Part shown: positions 42,012 through 49,889 of the stretch, piece after piece
How the letters are laid out: each line of letters starts with the position of its first letter
How positions within the stretch are numbered: position 1 is the stretch's first letter
DNA from: Nitrospirota bacterium
GTDB lineage: Bacteria; Nitrospirota; Nitrospiria; Nitrospirales; Nitrospiraceae
DNA length: 64,000 bases
Direction of reading: 5' to 3'
Assembly: GCA_030682135.1 (NCBI GenBank)
Contig: JAUXQT010000104.1
Coordinates: forward strand, 57,488-121,487
Made by a program: the position numbers and the translations under genes
The notes under the pieces: generated by a model
Told to the model about the DNA's origin: nothing
Databases searched by the model: none
What the model saw: the letters and a program-made list of their open reading frames with translations, nothing else

Positions 42012-43757
42012 TTACGCATCGGGTACATCCTGGAATTGCATGGCGTGGAGCCGCTGGTATTGGCCTCCGCGCCGAAGCAGTTCGTCGTGGGTGCCGACTT
42101 CGACGATCGAGCCCTTGGCCAAGACCATGATCCGATCGGCCCGTTGAATCGTGGACAGCCGATGGGCGATCACGACGGTCGTCCGATTCTTCATCAAATT
42201 GGTCAGGGCCAGCTGGACGACTCGCTCGGACTCGGTGTCCAACGCCGACGTGGCTTCATCGAGAATGAGTAAGGGAGGATCGCGTAAAATTGCGCGGGCG
42301 ATGGCCAAACGCTGCCGTTCGCCGCCTGAAAGCTTCACCCCTTTTTCTCCCACCACCGTCTGATATCCCTGAGGAAGACGCTCGACGAAATCGTGGGCAT
42401 AGGCCAACCGCGCCGCCTGCTCAATCTCCTCATCGGTCGCATCCTGCCGCCCAAACGCAATATTGTTCCGAATGCTGTCGTCGAACAAGACCACATCTTG
42501 CGACACCATCCCCATCTGCGAACGCAGCGAGCGCAGGCTGTAGGACTGAATATCGACTCCGTCGATGAGCACACGACCGGCCGTCGGTTCGTAAAAGCGC
42601 GGGATCAGATTGACCAGGGTCGTCTTTCCACTGCCACTGCTGCCGACAAGCGCCACCATTTCTCCGGCGTGAATCGTCAGGTTGATGGCATTCAGCGCCG
42701 GCACGGCCTGGCTCTCATACAGAAAGGTCACGTCCTCAAACGTCACCGCCTGCGCCACCCGCGGCAACTCCAACCGGCCCCGCTCCGCATCCTGCTCGGT
42801 CTGGAGGTCCAGCACGTTAAAGACTCGTTCGGCCGCAGCCAAGGCCTGTTGAATGGAATTATTGGAACCGGACAACCGGCGAAGCGGGGTATAGGCCATG
42901 AACATCGCCGTGAGAAACGAGAAAAATTCCCCCGGCGTCATGGAGCCATTGATCACGAGAAAGCCGCCATACCAGATAATCGCCGCGACCCCCACCACAC
43001 CGATCACTTCCATATGCGACGACCCAAGGGACGACACTTGGATCGCCTTCATCGTCGTACTCAGGAAGGCACGGTTGCTCAGTTGGAATCTCGTCTCCTC
43101 GGTCTCTTCCCGCCCATAGGCCTTCACCATGCGAATGCCGGAGAGCGTTTCCTGAAGGGTCGAGGCCATATCCCCCATCCGCTCCTGGCCGCTGGCCGCC
43201 AGCGCCCGCAGCCGTTTCCCCATCCGCACCATCGTGAAGACGGCCAAGGGGATGACGATCACCGAGAGACCGGCCAGCCGCCAATTCTGATAGAAGATGA
43301 CGCCCATCATGGCGAGAAACGTGAGGCCCTGCTGGAAAATATCCTTCAGGACACCGGCCACCGCGTTGGCCATCAACGAGACGTCGTTCACCACACGGGA
43401 CACCAGCCTCCCCGACGTATTCACATCGTGGTAGGGAATGGGCAGCCGAATGAGCTTCCCGAATAACTCTTGTCTGATGTCGGTGATCACCTGATTCCCG
43501 ACATAGTTCATGAGATAGTTTTGCCCGTAGTTGAAGGCGCTCTTCAACACCGACACGGTGAAGAGCGCCAGAGGAAGGACCAGCAGCAGGCTTTCGTTCT
43601 TATTGATGAAAATCTCGTCGAGGACCGGCTTGACGAGCCAGGCATAGGCGCCGGAGGTGGCCGCCACCAGCCCTGAACAGGCGAAGGCCGCACCCAAGCG
43701 AACCCGATAGGGCTTGAGATAACTGTATAATCGTATCAGGCGATCTAGCGTCGACAT
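42012..43757 (-). CDS. msbA: Lipid A flippase, ABC transporter permease/ATPase
   Basis: A 581-residue half-transporter. Residues 18-320 hold six membrane helices with the MsbA coupling segment LPIPYHDVNTSGRLVSRVVND. The ATPase has Walker A GSSGSGKT (372-379), LSGGERQRLAIARAI and LLILDEATSALD, plus the switch region VVIAHRLSTI. It flips core-lipid A across the inner membrane. The start overlaps the lpxB stop by 13 bases, and its place next to lpxB, waaA and lpxK confirms the lipid A role. Confidence 0.92.
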   Translation of the reverse strand: MSTLDRLIRLYSYLKPYRVRLGAAFACSGLVAATSGAYAWLVKPVLDEIFINKNESLLLVLPLALFTVSVLKSAFNYGQNYLMNYVGNQVITDIRQELFGKLIRLPIPYHDVNTSGRLVSRVVNDVSLMANAVAGVLKDIFQQGLTFLAMMGVIFYQNWRLAGLSVIVIPLAVFTMVRMGKRLRALAASGQERMGDMASTLQETLSGIRMVKAYGREETEETRFQLSNRAFLSTTMKAIQVSSLGSSHMEVIGVVGVAAIIWYGGFLVINGSMTPGEFFSFLTAMFMAYTPLRRLSGSNNSIQQALAAAERVFNVLDLQTEQDAERGRLELPRVAQAVTFEDVTFLYESQAVPALNAINLTIHAGEMVALVGSSGSGKTTLVNLIPRFYEPTAGRVLIDGVDIQSYSLRSLRSQMGMVSQDVVLFDDSIRNNIAFGRQDATDEEIEQAARLAYAHDFVERLPQGYQTVVGEKGVKLSGGERQRLAIARAILRDPPLLILDEATSALDTESERVVQLALTNLMKNRTTVVIAHRLSTIQRADRIMVLAKGSIVEVGTHDELLRRGGQYQRLHAMQFQDVPDA

Positions 43758-44872
43758 TCAGACAGTGCCACCTCTGCAGCTCGGCGGGAAGCACCGGGCT
43801 CCCCCAACGATTGACGAACCTGTCGCAGCCCTTCTTTCATCTCACGATAGGCCGACTGATCGCGCAAGAGGTGCAGCACCTCCTGACACAACCGCTCGGC
43901 CGTGGCCTCATCCTGAATCAGTTCCGGCACGACCGATCGGCCCGCCACCAGATTGACGAGCCCGATCCACTTCACATTGATCAGCCAACGAGCCAGGCGA
44001 TAGGTCACCGGCGTGGTCTTGTACAGCAACACCATGGGAGTCCCCACCACCGCCGCCTGCAGCGTGGCGGTCCCCGATGCGATAAACAATACATCTGATA
44101 GGGCCATCACCTCACTCGCCTGGTCGTATGCGACGCGGACCGGCACAGGGCTATGTTTCAACAGGGACTGAATCAGATGATCGTGAATGGAAGAAGCCTG
44201 CGCCAGGATAAATTGTATCCCCGGCTCTGCGGCATGCAGTTGCGCCGCCGCATCGAGCAGCACCGGCAGCAGCATCTCGACTTCGCGCACTCGACTCCCC
44301 GGCAATAATCCAACGACGCGGGCCGACTCGTCCAGGCCGAACTTCCTGCGAAGCGCCGCACGATCGTACTGCGGCGCCACCGCATCGAGCAGCGGATGGC
44401 CGACGAACGTACAACGCACACCCGCCCGGCGATAGAGTTCCGGCTCGAACGGGAGAATGACGACGACATGATCGACCCGGCGCTGAATCCACTTCATACG
44501 ACCGGGACGCCAGGCCCAAACCTGGGGCGCGATATAGTACATCACACGCCGTCCGGCAGCCTTGGCCACCCGGGCGAAATGAAAATTCAGCCCTGGATTA
44601 TCGATCAGCACGACCAAATCCCAGGCCTCTGACTTCAGCACTCGCCGGATCGCCAACACGCGCTGGACCATGGCCCGAATGGCAGACAGGCCGATCAATC
44701 CCATCACGTCCAACTGTGGAACGCCCGGCACGAGGCTCACGCCTGCTGCGCGCATCGCCGCCCCACCAATGCCGACCAGCTCGGCCGTCGGATCGAGCGC
44801 CATGATCGCTTTCGCTAAATGAGCCCCATGGAGATCACCTGACGCTTCGCCTGTCACGATTAGAATCCGCAT
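43745..44872 (-). CDS. lpxB: Lipid A disaccharide synthase
   Basis: A 375-residue GT19 enzyme that joins UDP-2,3-diacylglucosamine and lipid X. It opens with RILIVTGEASGDLHGAHLAKAI, the LpxB signature, and continues with LIDNPGLNFHFARVAK, YYIAPQVWAWRPGRMKWIQ, FVGHPLLD, LLPGSRVREVEMLLPV and IASGTATLQAAVVGTPMVLLY. All are in the expected order and the length is normal. It is followed with overlap by msbA. Confidence 0.94.
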   Translation of the reverse strand: MRILIVTGEASGDLHGAHLAKAIMALDPTAELVGIGGAAMRAAGVSLVPGVPQLDVMGLIGLSAIRAMVQRVLAIRRVLKSEAWDLVVLIDNPGLNFHFARVAKAAGRRVMYYIAPQVWAWRPGRMKWIQRRVDHVVVILPFEPELYRRAGVRCTFVGHPLLDAVAPQYDRAALRRKFGLDESARVVGLLPGSRVREVEMLLPVLLDAAAQLHAAEPGIQFILAQASSIHDHLIQSLLKHSPVPVRVAYDQASEVMALSDVLFIASGTATLQAAVVGTPMVLLYKTTPVTYRLARWLINVKWIGLVNLVAGRSVVPELIQDEATAERLCQEVLHLLRDQSAYREMKEGLRQVRQSLGEPGASRRAAEVALSECRR

Positions 44873-44879
44873 AGCCTCT

Positions 44880-45015
44880 TACGGAGGGGGTAGAGGGATA
44901 TCGGGGTAAAGGGGATAAGGAAAAAGAACCGACGCCGTCTCTCCCGTTACCCCGACGACCCCATTATCCCTTCCGATACCCCGCTACCCCTTTACCCCGT
45001 TTACCCCTTTAATGC
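44880..45015. repeat. GGGGTAAAGGGG/TACCCCTTTACCCC low-complexity spacer
   Basis: The spacer between lpxB and the Gfo/Idh gene is made of GGGGTAAAGGGG-like units on one side and CCCCTTTACCCCG-like units on the other, again self-complementary. It also codes the last few residues of the Gfo/Idh protein (GGNGALKG). No gene is present in it. Confidence 0.75.
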
Positions 45016-45975
45016 CCCGTTACCCCCTTCTTCATGACGAGCCGCAAAAGCCTCAATGGCCTGCAACACTTGATGAGCTGCCGCCACTGCCGCCGCACCA
45101 TCCTCACCGGACACCACCGGCCTCGTGCCAGTGCTGGCTGCGTGCAGAAACGATGCGAGTTGGAGCTTCAAGGGCTCTTCATCTCCACCCTGCAACTGTT
45201 CCACCTCGACGGTCGGCTTCTCCCCTGCCTTGGCGCTGTGTCGGGAGACCATACCGAGACGAGTCTGGAAATCGATCGAGAGGTAACTGTCCCGCTGAAA
45301 GAGACGCAACCGCCGCATCTTATTCGTCGACACACGGCTGGAGGTCAAATTGGCCACGCAGCCACTCTGGAACTGAATACGGGCGTTGGCAATATCGATC
45401 GAGGAGGACAATACTGCCACCCCAGCAGCGCGCACTTCTTCAATAGGACCGGGATTCAAAGACAACACGAGATCCAAATCGTGAATCATCAGGTCCAAGA
45501 CCACATCCACGTCCGTCCCCCGTTCACTAAAGCTACTGAGGCGGTGACATTCGATAAACACCGGACGGCCGATATGGGGACGCATCAGCGCCATCACCGG
45601 ATTGAACCGCTCGCTGTGGCCGACTTGCAGACAACAACCCTGCTGCTTGGCCAGCTGGACCAATTCCTCTGCTTCTGTTGGTGTGACAGCAATGGGCTTT
45701 TCCACCAGGACATGTTTGCCTGCCTGCAGACAGGCTTTGGCAACGGCATAGTGGCCAGACGTAGGGACTGCCACACTCACGACATCGACGTGCGCGAGCA
45801 ATTCATCGATCGTACGAAAGACCGGCGACCCATGCCGATCAGCGACCGTCTGCGCCCGCTCGATCGATTGATCCGTCACACCGACGAGCTGCGCCCCGGG
45901 CAAGGAGGCATAGAGGCGCGCATGGTGCTGCCCGAGATGTCCGACGCCGACCACACCTGCTCTTAGCGGCTTCAT
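45001..45975 (-). CDS. Gfo/Idh/MocA-family oxidoreductase in the lipid A operon
   Basis: A 324-residue NAD(P)-dependent dehydrogenase: RAGVVGVGHLGQHHARLYAS (Rossmann), VSVAVPTSGHYAVAKACL, HVLVEKPIAVTPTEAEEL (EKP motif) and VQVGHSERFNPVM. It lies between lpxI and lpxB. A Gfo/Idh gene in this lipid A position occurs in several other phyla. GnnA, which oxidises UDP-GlcNAc on the way to a diamino lipid A sugar, is a Gfo/Idh enzyme, so a GnnA-like role is possible. No GnnB-type aminotransferase is adjacent, and I cannot confirm it. Confidence 0.8.
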   Translation of the reverse strand: MKPLRAGVVGVGHLGQHHARLYASLPGAQLVGVTDQSIERAQTVADRHGSPVFRTIDELLAHVDVVSVAVPTSGHYAVAKACLQAGKHVLVEKPIAVTPTEAEELVQLAKQQGCCLQVGHSERFNPVMALMRPHIGRPVFIECHRLSSFSERGTDVDVVLDLMIHDLDLVLSLNPGPIEEVRAAGVAVLSSSIDIANARIQFQSGCVANLTSSRVSTNKMRRLRLFQRDSYLSIDFQTRLGMVSRHSAKAGEKPTVEVEQLQGGDEEPLKLQLASFLHAASTGTRPVVSGEDGAAAVAAAHQVLQAIEAFAARHEEGGNGALKG

Positions 45976-46075
45976 CGGATACCTCGAACGTGATGAGCGA
46001 TGAATGGTGAGTGATGAGACGATGGAACGCGAAGAGGCACGCAGGCTCGTGTCTTGGTCAAGAACTGATCACGCA

Positions 46076-46927
46076 TTACGGCTCCCCCATCCCGTCCTGC
46101 TTAATCCCGACAATGGCAATACGGGCGATCTTGGCCTTCTCCAGCACAATCTCGCGATCCAATAAAATGGTCCGCCCTGCTTCGATCGCCAATACGGACG
46201 CCTTGACCGAGGCCATCACTTCAATCGTTCGAGGTCCGACGGCCGGAAGATCGAATCGCAAGTCCTGCTGCGGCTTCGATCGCTTAACCACCACCGCACC
46301 CTCCTTGGCCAGATCGCCGCCGCGTTTGATGGCGCCATCGGTGCCTTCGACCGCTTCGACGGCCACAACCACGCGATCTTTAATCACGACACATTGCCCG
46401 ATATCGAGACGGCCAATATCATGGGCCACCTCCCACCCGTAGCGGATGTCCGCCCATTCTTTCTCCGATGGAGTCCGCTCGGTCAAGGGCCCTTCTTCCA
46501 CGAGAATCCCCTCAAGCCCGAAGGTCGACTCACAGATGGCGATCCCTTCTTGCTCAAGTTCCTTCGCCAGTTCCCGCAGAATGTCGTCGTCTTTCCAAAG
46601 CGCCACACGTGCCGCCAGCGCCAACGTGCGAAAATCAGGTCTCACGGTGCTAAATATATGCGTCTTCTTGATCCCGCCCAACATGACAGTCTGATGAACA
46701 TTGTCTTCCTTGAAGGCCTTGATCAGTTTATTGAGCTGACCGATCTTGATCCAATGGATCCGATCCACATGGCCTGCCAACTCCGGTTCCGTCTCGCCTT
46801 CATGTGCCACCGCCGACACGTGATAGCCCAGCTTCCTGGCATTATCCGCAAAGATGATCGGAAACCTGCCGTTGCCGGCAATCAGCCCAATTCGTTCGCC
46901 ATCGGTCACATGAGGCAGTATTGCCAC
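46076..46927 (-). CDS. lpxI: UDP-2,3-diacylglucosamine pyrophosphatase LpxI
   Basis: A 283-residue DUF1009 protein, the LpxI type that replaces LpxH in many bacteria and releases lipid X and UMP. Characteristic segments are IGLIAGNGRFPIIFADNARK, LNKLIKAFKEDNVHQTVMLGGI, GQCVVIKDRVVVAVEAVEGTD and VVKRSKPQQDLRFDLPAVGP. Start GTG 46927 has GAGGAG about eight bases upstream. It begins just after lpxA with a five-base gap. Confidence 0.93.
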   Translation of the reverse strand: MAILPHVTDGERIGLIAGNGRFPIIFADNARKLGYHVSAVAHEGETEPELAGHVDRIHWIKIGQLNKLIKAFKEDNVHQTVMLGGIKKTHIFSTVRPDFRTLALAARVALWKDDDILRELAKELEQEGIAICESTFGLEGILVEEGPLTERTPSEKEWADIRYGWEVAHDIGRLDIGQCVVIKDRVVVAVEAVEGTDGAIKRGGDLAKEGAVVVKRSKPQQDLRFDLPAVGPRTIEVMASVKASVLAIEAGRTILLDREIVLEKAKIARIAIVGIKQDGMGEP

Positions 46928-46932
46928 GGTGC

Positions 46933-47739
46933 TTACTCCTCATTCTCCTGATCTTTGCCGACCGACCGGCAGATGCCGCGTTTCGTGCCTTCGAGAAACC
47001 CCAATACCGTCATGACGTCCGGTTGGTCGCCGAACTCGATCTTCGCCAGCTTAGCCGCTTCTGCCGTTCGATGCCCCGATCGGAAGAGCATGTCGTAGGC
47101 CCGTTTCAGCACCGAAATCCGATCGGTGGAAAACCCCTGTCGGCGCAGCCCCACCGAGTTGAGGCCATACATCCGCGCACGATAGCCGCCCGCCGCTCGC
47201 ATGAACGGCGGCAGATCCTGCCCGAGGGCACAACAGCCGCCAACCATGGAGTAGGACCCGACCCGCACATGTTGATGGATACCGGTCAATCCCCCGATGA
47301 TGGCATAATCGCCGATGGTAATGTGGCCGGCTAAACTGGCGGCGTTGGCCAGGATGAGATGGCTGCCGAGATGGCAGTCGTGGGCGACATGCACATAGGC
47401 CATGAGAAAATTTTTGGAGCCGATCGTCGTCGCCCCGCCGCCTTGCACGGTTGCGCGATTGACCGTGACATATTCCCGGAAAATGTTGTCGTCGCCGATC
47501 ACGACCTTGGTCGGTTCGCCCTTATAGGCCAGATGTTGGGGCGGGGCGCCGATCGAGACGAAGGGATGCAACTCGCACCGCGCACCGATCTCCGTCCAGC
47601 CATCGACGGCGACATGAGACACGAGCCGCGTCCCAGGCCCGATGGTGACATGTTCGCCAACCACGCAGAAGGGGCCCACGACGACGTCGGCGGCCAACTG
47701 CGCCTTGGGGTGGACGATGGCACTCGCATGAATCTGCAC
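46933..47739 (-). CDS. lpxA: UDP-N-acetylglucosamine acyltransferase
   Basis: A 268-residue left-handed beta-helix enzyme that begins lipid A synthesis by O-acylating UDP-GlcNAc. Hexapeptide repeats start IHASAIVHPKAQLAADVVVG, and the catalytic region AYVHVAHDCHLGSHL carries His117 and His120. The C-terminus is helical. The start is GTG 47739 with GGAGG six bases upstream and gives the standard family length. The frame stays open 22 codons further into a repeat. Confidence 0.93.
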   Translation of the reverse strand: MQIHASAIVHPKAQLAADVVVGPFCVVGEHVTIGPGTRLVSHVAVDGWTEIGARCELHPFVSIGAPPQHLAYKGEPTKVVIGDDNIFREYVTVNRATVQGGGATTIGSKNFLMAYVHVAHDCHLGSHLILANAASLAGHITIGDYAIIGGLTGIHQHVRVGSYSMVGGCCALGQDLPPFMRAAGGYRARMYGLNSVGLRRQGFSTDRISVLKRAYDMLFRSGHRTAEAAKLAKIEFGDQPDVMTVLGFLEGTKRGICRSVGKDQENEE

Positions 47740-47818
47740 GCTTAACCTCCAGTGATGAGTGATCGGTGATCGGTGATGGGCTTCGGATAACCGCTGCTCC
47801 GCCAAAACTCGTCACGCA

Positions 47819-48277
47819 TCACGCATCACCCTTCACGGCTTTCTCTTCCGTGACCATCGCAGTCACTTCTGCTTCGCAGACGAGCTCCTCCCCGACGAAG
47901 GCCTTGCCTTCCATCTTCCAGAACGGCGGCCGTTTCCTCACAACCTCGATCTCGAAGCGCAACTGGTCGCCGGGCACGACCGGTTTTCTGAACTTCGCAC
48001 CGTCGACACCGGTCAAATAGACGACCGGGCGTGCGGCGTTCCCCAGCGACTTAAACGCCAGAATAGCGCCAACTTGGGACATGGCTTCCAGAATCAACAC
48101 CCCTGGCATGACCGGGCGTCCAGGAAAATGCCCCTGAAAGAACGGTTCGTTGATCGTCACGTTCTTGATCCCGACGATTCGTTTGTCAGGGTCCAGCTCC
48201 TGAATTCGATCGACCAGAAGAAAGGGGTACCGGTGCGGCAAGAGTGCCTGTATTTCGGCTTGTTCCATGACGGACAT
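47819..48277 (-). CDS. fabZ: 3-hydroxyacyl-ACP dehydratase
   Basis: A 152-residue hot-dog-fold dehydratase that supplies unsaturated acyl-ACP in fatty acid synthesis. LLPHRYPFLLVDRI, FFQGHFPGRPVMPGVLILEAM with catalytic His50 and Glu64, and KFRKPVVPGDQLRFEIEV are all typical. ATG 48277 has GAGGAGG eight bases upstream, a strong site. It shares the operon with lpxA. The 47740-47818 gap to lpxA contains GATCGGTGATGGG-like repeats only. Confidence 0.93.
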   Translation of the reverse strand: MSVMEQAEIQALLPHRYPFLLVDRIQELDPDKRIVGIKNVTINEPFFQGHFPGRPVMPGVLILEAMSQVGAILAFKSLGNAARPVVYLTGVDGAKFRKPVVPGDQLRFEIEVVRKRPPFWKMEGKAFVGEELVCEAEVTAMVTEEKAVKGDA

Positions 48278-48296
48278 CGACAGAACCTCCTCTATC

Positions 48297-48417
48297 AGAA
48301 TGCTGAAAAAGTCTGCCAGCTTCGTTCTCGCATCGCTCAGAGGCTCAACGTACCGCAAGGGTACGCCTCGCCTCTTCGCTCGCTGCGGCCTTGCTGGACA
48401 GCCTTTTTGAGCATCCT
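48297..48417. repeat. Dispersed palindromic element, copy 2
   Basis: About 121 bases with inverted ends AGAATGCTGAAAAAGTC and GCCTTTTTGAGCATCCT. Internal words shared with copy 1 include TTCGTTCTCGCATCG, AAGGGTACGCCTCG and CTTCGCTCGCTGCGGCCTTG. It lies immediately upstream of the fabZ ribosome site, so it will be near or in the fabZ leader. Confidence 0.85.
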
Positions 48418-48454
48418 AATGCTTATGTTGACATCAACACCATCAAGAAAGATT

Positions 48455-48559
48455 TTAGTGGCGACGCTTCAAATGATCTTTCCACGCTTGCTCATACTTC
48501 TCTTCAGGGATGGAGGCTGAGTGATCTTCCCCTGCGCGCGTCCAACGAGGCCGGTTCAT
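48455..48559 (-). CDS. Possible 34-residue small ORF
   Basis: A short frame from ATG 48559 to TAA 48455 that reads MNRPRWTRAGEDHSA and ends with a charged helix-like tail (PEEKYEQAWKDHLKRRH). The tail looks protein-like, but there is no clear ribosome site and the start is in repeat sequence. It occupies the place between ompH and fabZ where lpxD is found in many genomes. It could be a remnant of a longer gene. Confidence 0.22.
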   Translation of the reverse strand: MNRPRWTRAGEDHSASIPEEKYEQAWKDHLKRRH

Positions 48560-48645
48560 CTGGTCTATCCGGTCTATCTCGTCTATCTGGTCGATCGGAC
48601 TGGAGATTCATCCAGAAGAGCCGGACAGACCAGACAGACAAAACC
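48556..48645. repeat. Self-complementary 9-base repeat array
   Basis: Sense units (GGTCTATCCGGTCTATCT) to about 48595 and antisense units (GGACAGACCAGACAGAC) ending near 48645. It lies in the 416-base ompH-fabZ spacer, which otherwise holds the palindromic element at 48297-48417 and the doubtful small ORF. Confidence 0.82.
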
Positions 48646-48693
48646 CGTGCGCGTTCCGCGAGCAGGAGGACGACCGGGCTGCCCTCTCCCCCG

Positions 48694-49230
48694 CTACTTA
48701 TTCTGCCGATCGAACTCCTTCACCATCTGATCGGTCACATCCAACGCTGGCTGATGGTAGAGCACGATTTTCATCGCAATCTCGCTCCCCTTGTCGATGA
48801 TCGCCACGTAGCCGTTCTTTTCTGCCACGGCCTGTGCAGCCGCTTGCACTTTCTTCGAGTACTCTGCCACCATTTCACGTTGCTTTTGTTGAATCTCGCG
48901 GTTGAAGTCGCCCAGACGACGTTGATACGCCTCCAGCTTGGCCTGGAACTGACCTTGCTTCTCCTGCTTCGCACTATCGGTCAATTTCCCGTCTTGAATC
49001 GTCTGTTCCAACTCTTTCAACTCTTGGTCGTCGGCATTGATGATTTTCTGCCTGGTCGTCGAGTAGGACTTCAGCTCTTCTAAGGCCCGCTTGCCTGCCT
49101 TCGACTGCTCGATGACCGCTTGCTGATCCATCACCCCAACCTTCACGGCATCAGCCGACAACCCCGGCGACACCATCATCAACCACAATCCCACCGCACC
49201 GACTAGACCAATCACGCTCGTTCCTGTCAT
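48694..49230 (-). CDS. skp: OmpH/Skp-family periplasmic chaperone
   Basis: A 178-residue protein with an N-terminal signal peptide (hydrophobic to about residue 26) and a helical coiled-coil body: KVGVMDQQAVIEQSKAGKRA, then long charged helices through EAYQRRLGDFNREIQQKQ and a C-terminal small beta segment (YVAIIDKGSEIAMKI). OmpH/Skp trimers protect unfolded outer-membrane proteins in the periplasm. It is downstream of a second, lipoprotein-type homologue and of bamA. Confidence 0.85.
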   Translation of the reverse strand: MTGTSVIGLVGAVGLWLMMVSPGLSADAVKVGVMDQQAVIEQSKAGKRALEELKSYSTTRQKIINADDQELKELEQTIQDGKLTDSAKQEKQGQFQAKLEAYQRRLGDFNREIQQKQREMVAEYSKKVQAAAQAVAEKNGYVAIIDKGSEIAMKIVLYHQPALDVTDQMVKEFDRQNK

Positions 49231-49302
49231 CGAGTCCTCCTCTTGTCCTCAATCGCTAACTCACCAGTCCCGCTATTCACGCAATCTCGCCCCTCACGCC
49301 GG

Positions 49303-49854
49303 CTACGGATATTCACGGTTAAATTCGTCGATCACCTGACCGGTAATATCGAGTCCTTCATCGCTATATAAGGTGGGCCCGCCCTTTCCCTTATCCATGA
49401 CGACCTGGAGCCCCAGGCGCTTGGAGACTTTTCTCACGACAAGTTCCACTTTCTCACGGAACCCTTCAAGCACGTCTTTTTGCTTCTCTTGAACCTCCCG
49501 GTTCATATCTCCGGCTTTCTGCTGATACTCCGCCATCCTGCGCCGAAATTGCTCTTCACGCTCCCGTTTCGCTGTCGGGCTCAAGACGCTGGCCTGTCTC
49601 CCGAAATCCTCTTCCATGCGGCGGAGCTCTTTTTCTTCCATCTCGATCAATGCCTGGCGATTTTTGGAGAAGACACTCAAGGAATCCTTGGCCTTCTTTC
49701 CCGCATTTGTCTCGCTCAGGACACGGGCCGGATCGACGAGGCCCACCTTCCCCTCAACTTTCGCCCCACCCGCAGCACAGCCGGCGACTGCGAGGCCCAG
49801 AACAAGACAAGCCGCAAGGAACAGAGTCCGACATACACAGCCAACCTGCATCAC
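49303..49854 (-). CDS. OmpH/Skp-family lipoprotein
   Basis: A 183-residue OmpH-like protein with a lipobox LAVAGC ending at about Cys26, so it is probably a lipid-anchored chaperone rather than a soluble one. The body matches the other copy: KVGLVDPARVLSETNAGKKA, ELRRMEEDFGRQASVLSP, RMAEYQQKAGDMNREVQEKQ and LQVVMDKGKGGPTLYSDEGL. GTG 49854 has GAGG seven bases upstream; ATG 49851 is also possible. The pair probably arose by duplication and serves the adjacent bamA pathway. Confidence 0.83.
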   Translation of the reverse strand: MMQVGCVCRTLFLAACLVLGLAVAGCAAGGAKVEGKVGLVDPARVLSETNAGKKAKDSLSVFSKNRQALIEMEEKELRRMEEDFGRQASVLSPTAKREREEQFRRRMAEYQQKAGDMNREVQEKQKDVLEGFREKVELVVRKVSKRLGLQVVMDKGKGGPTLYSDEGLDITGQVIDEFNREYP

Positions 49855-49889
49855 ACCGCTACCTCGCTCATGATCATAGACTAGTCCCG

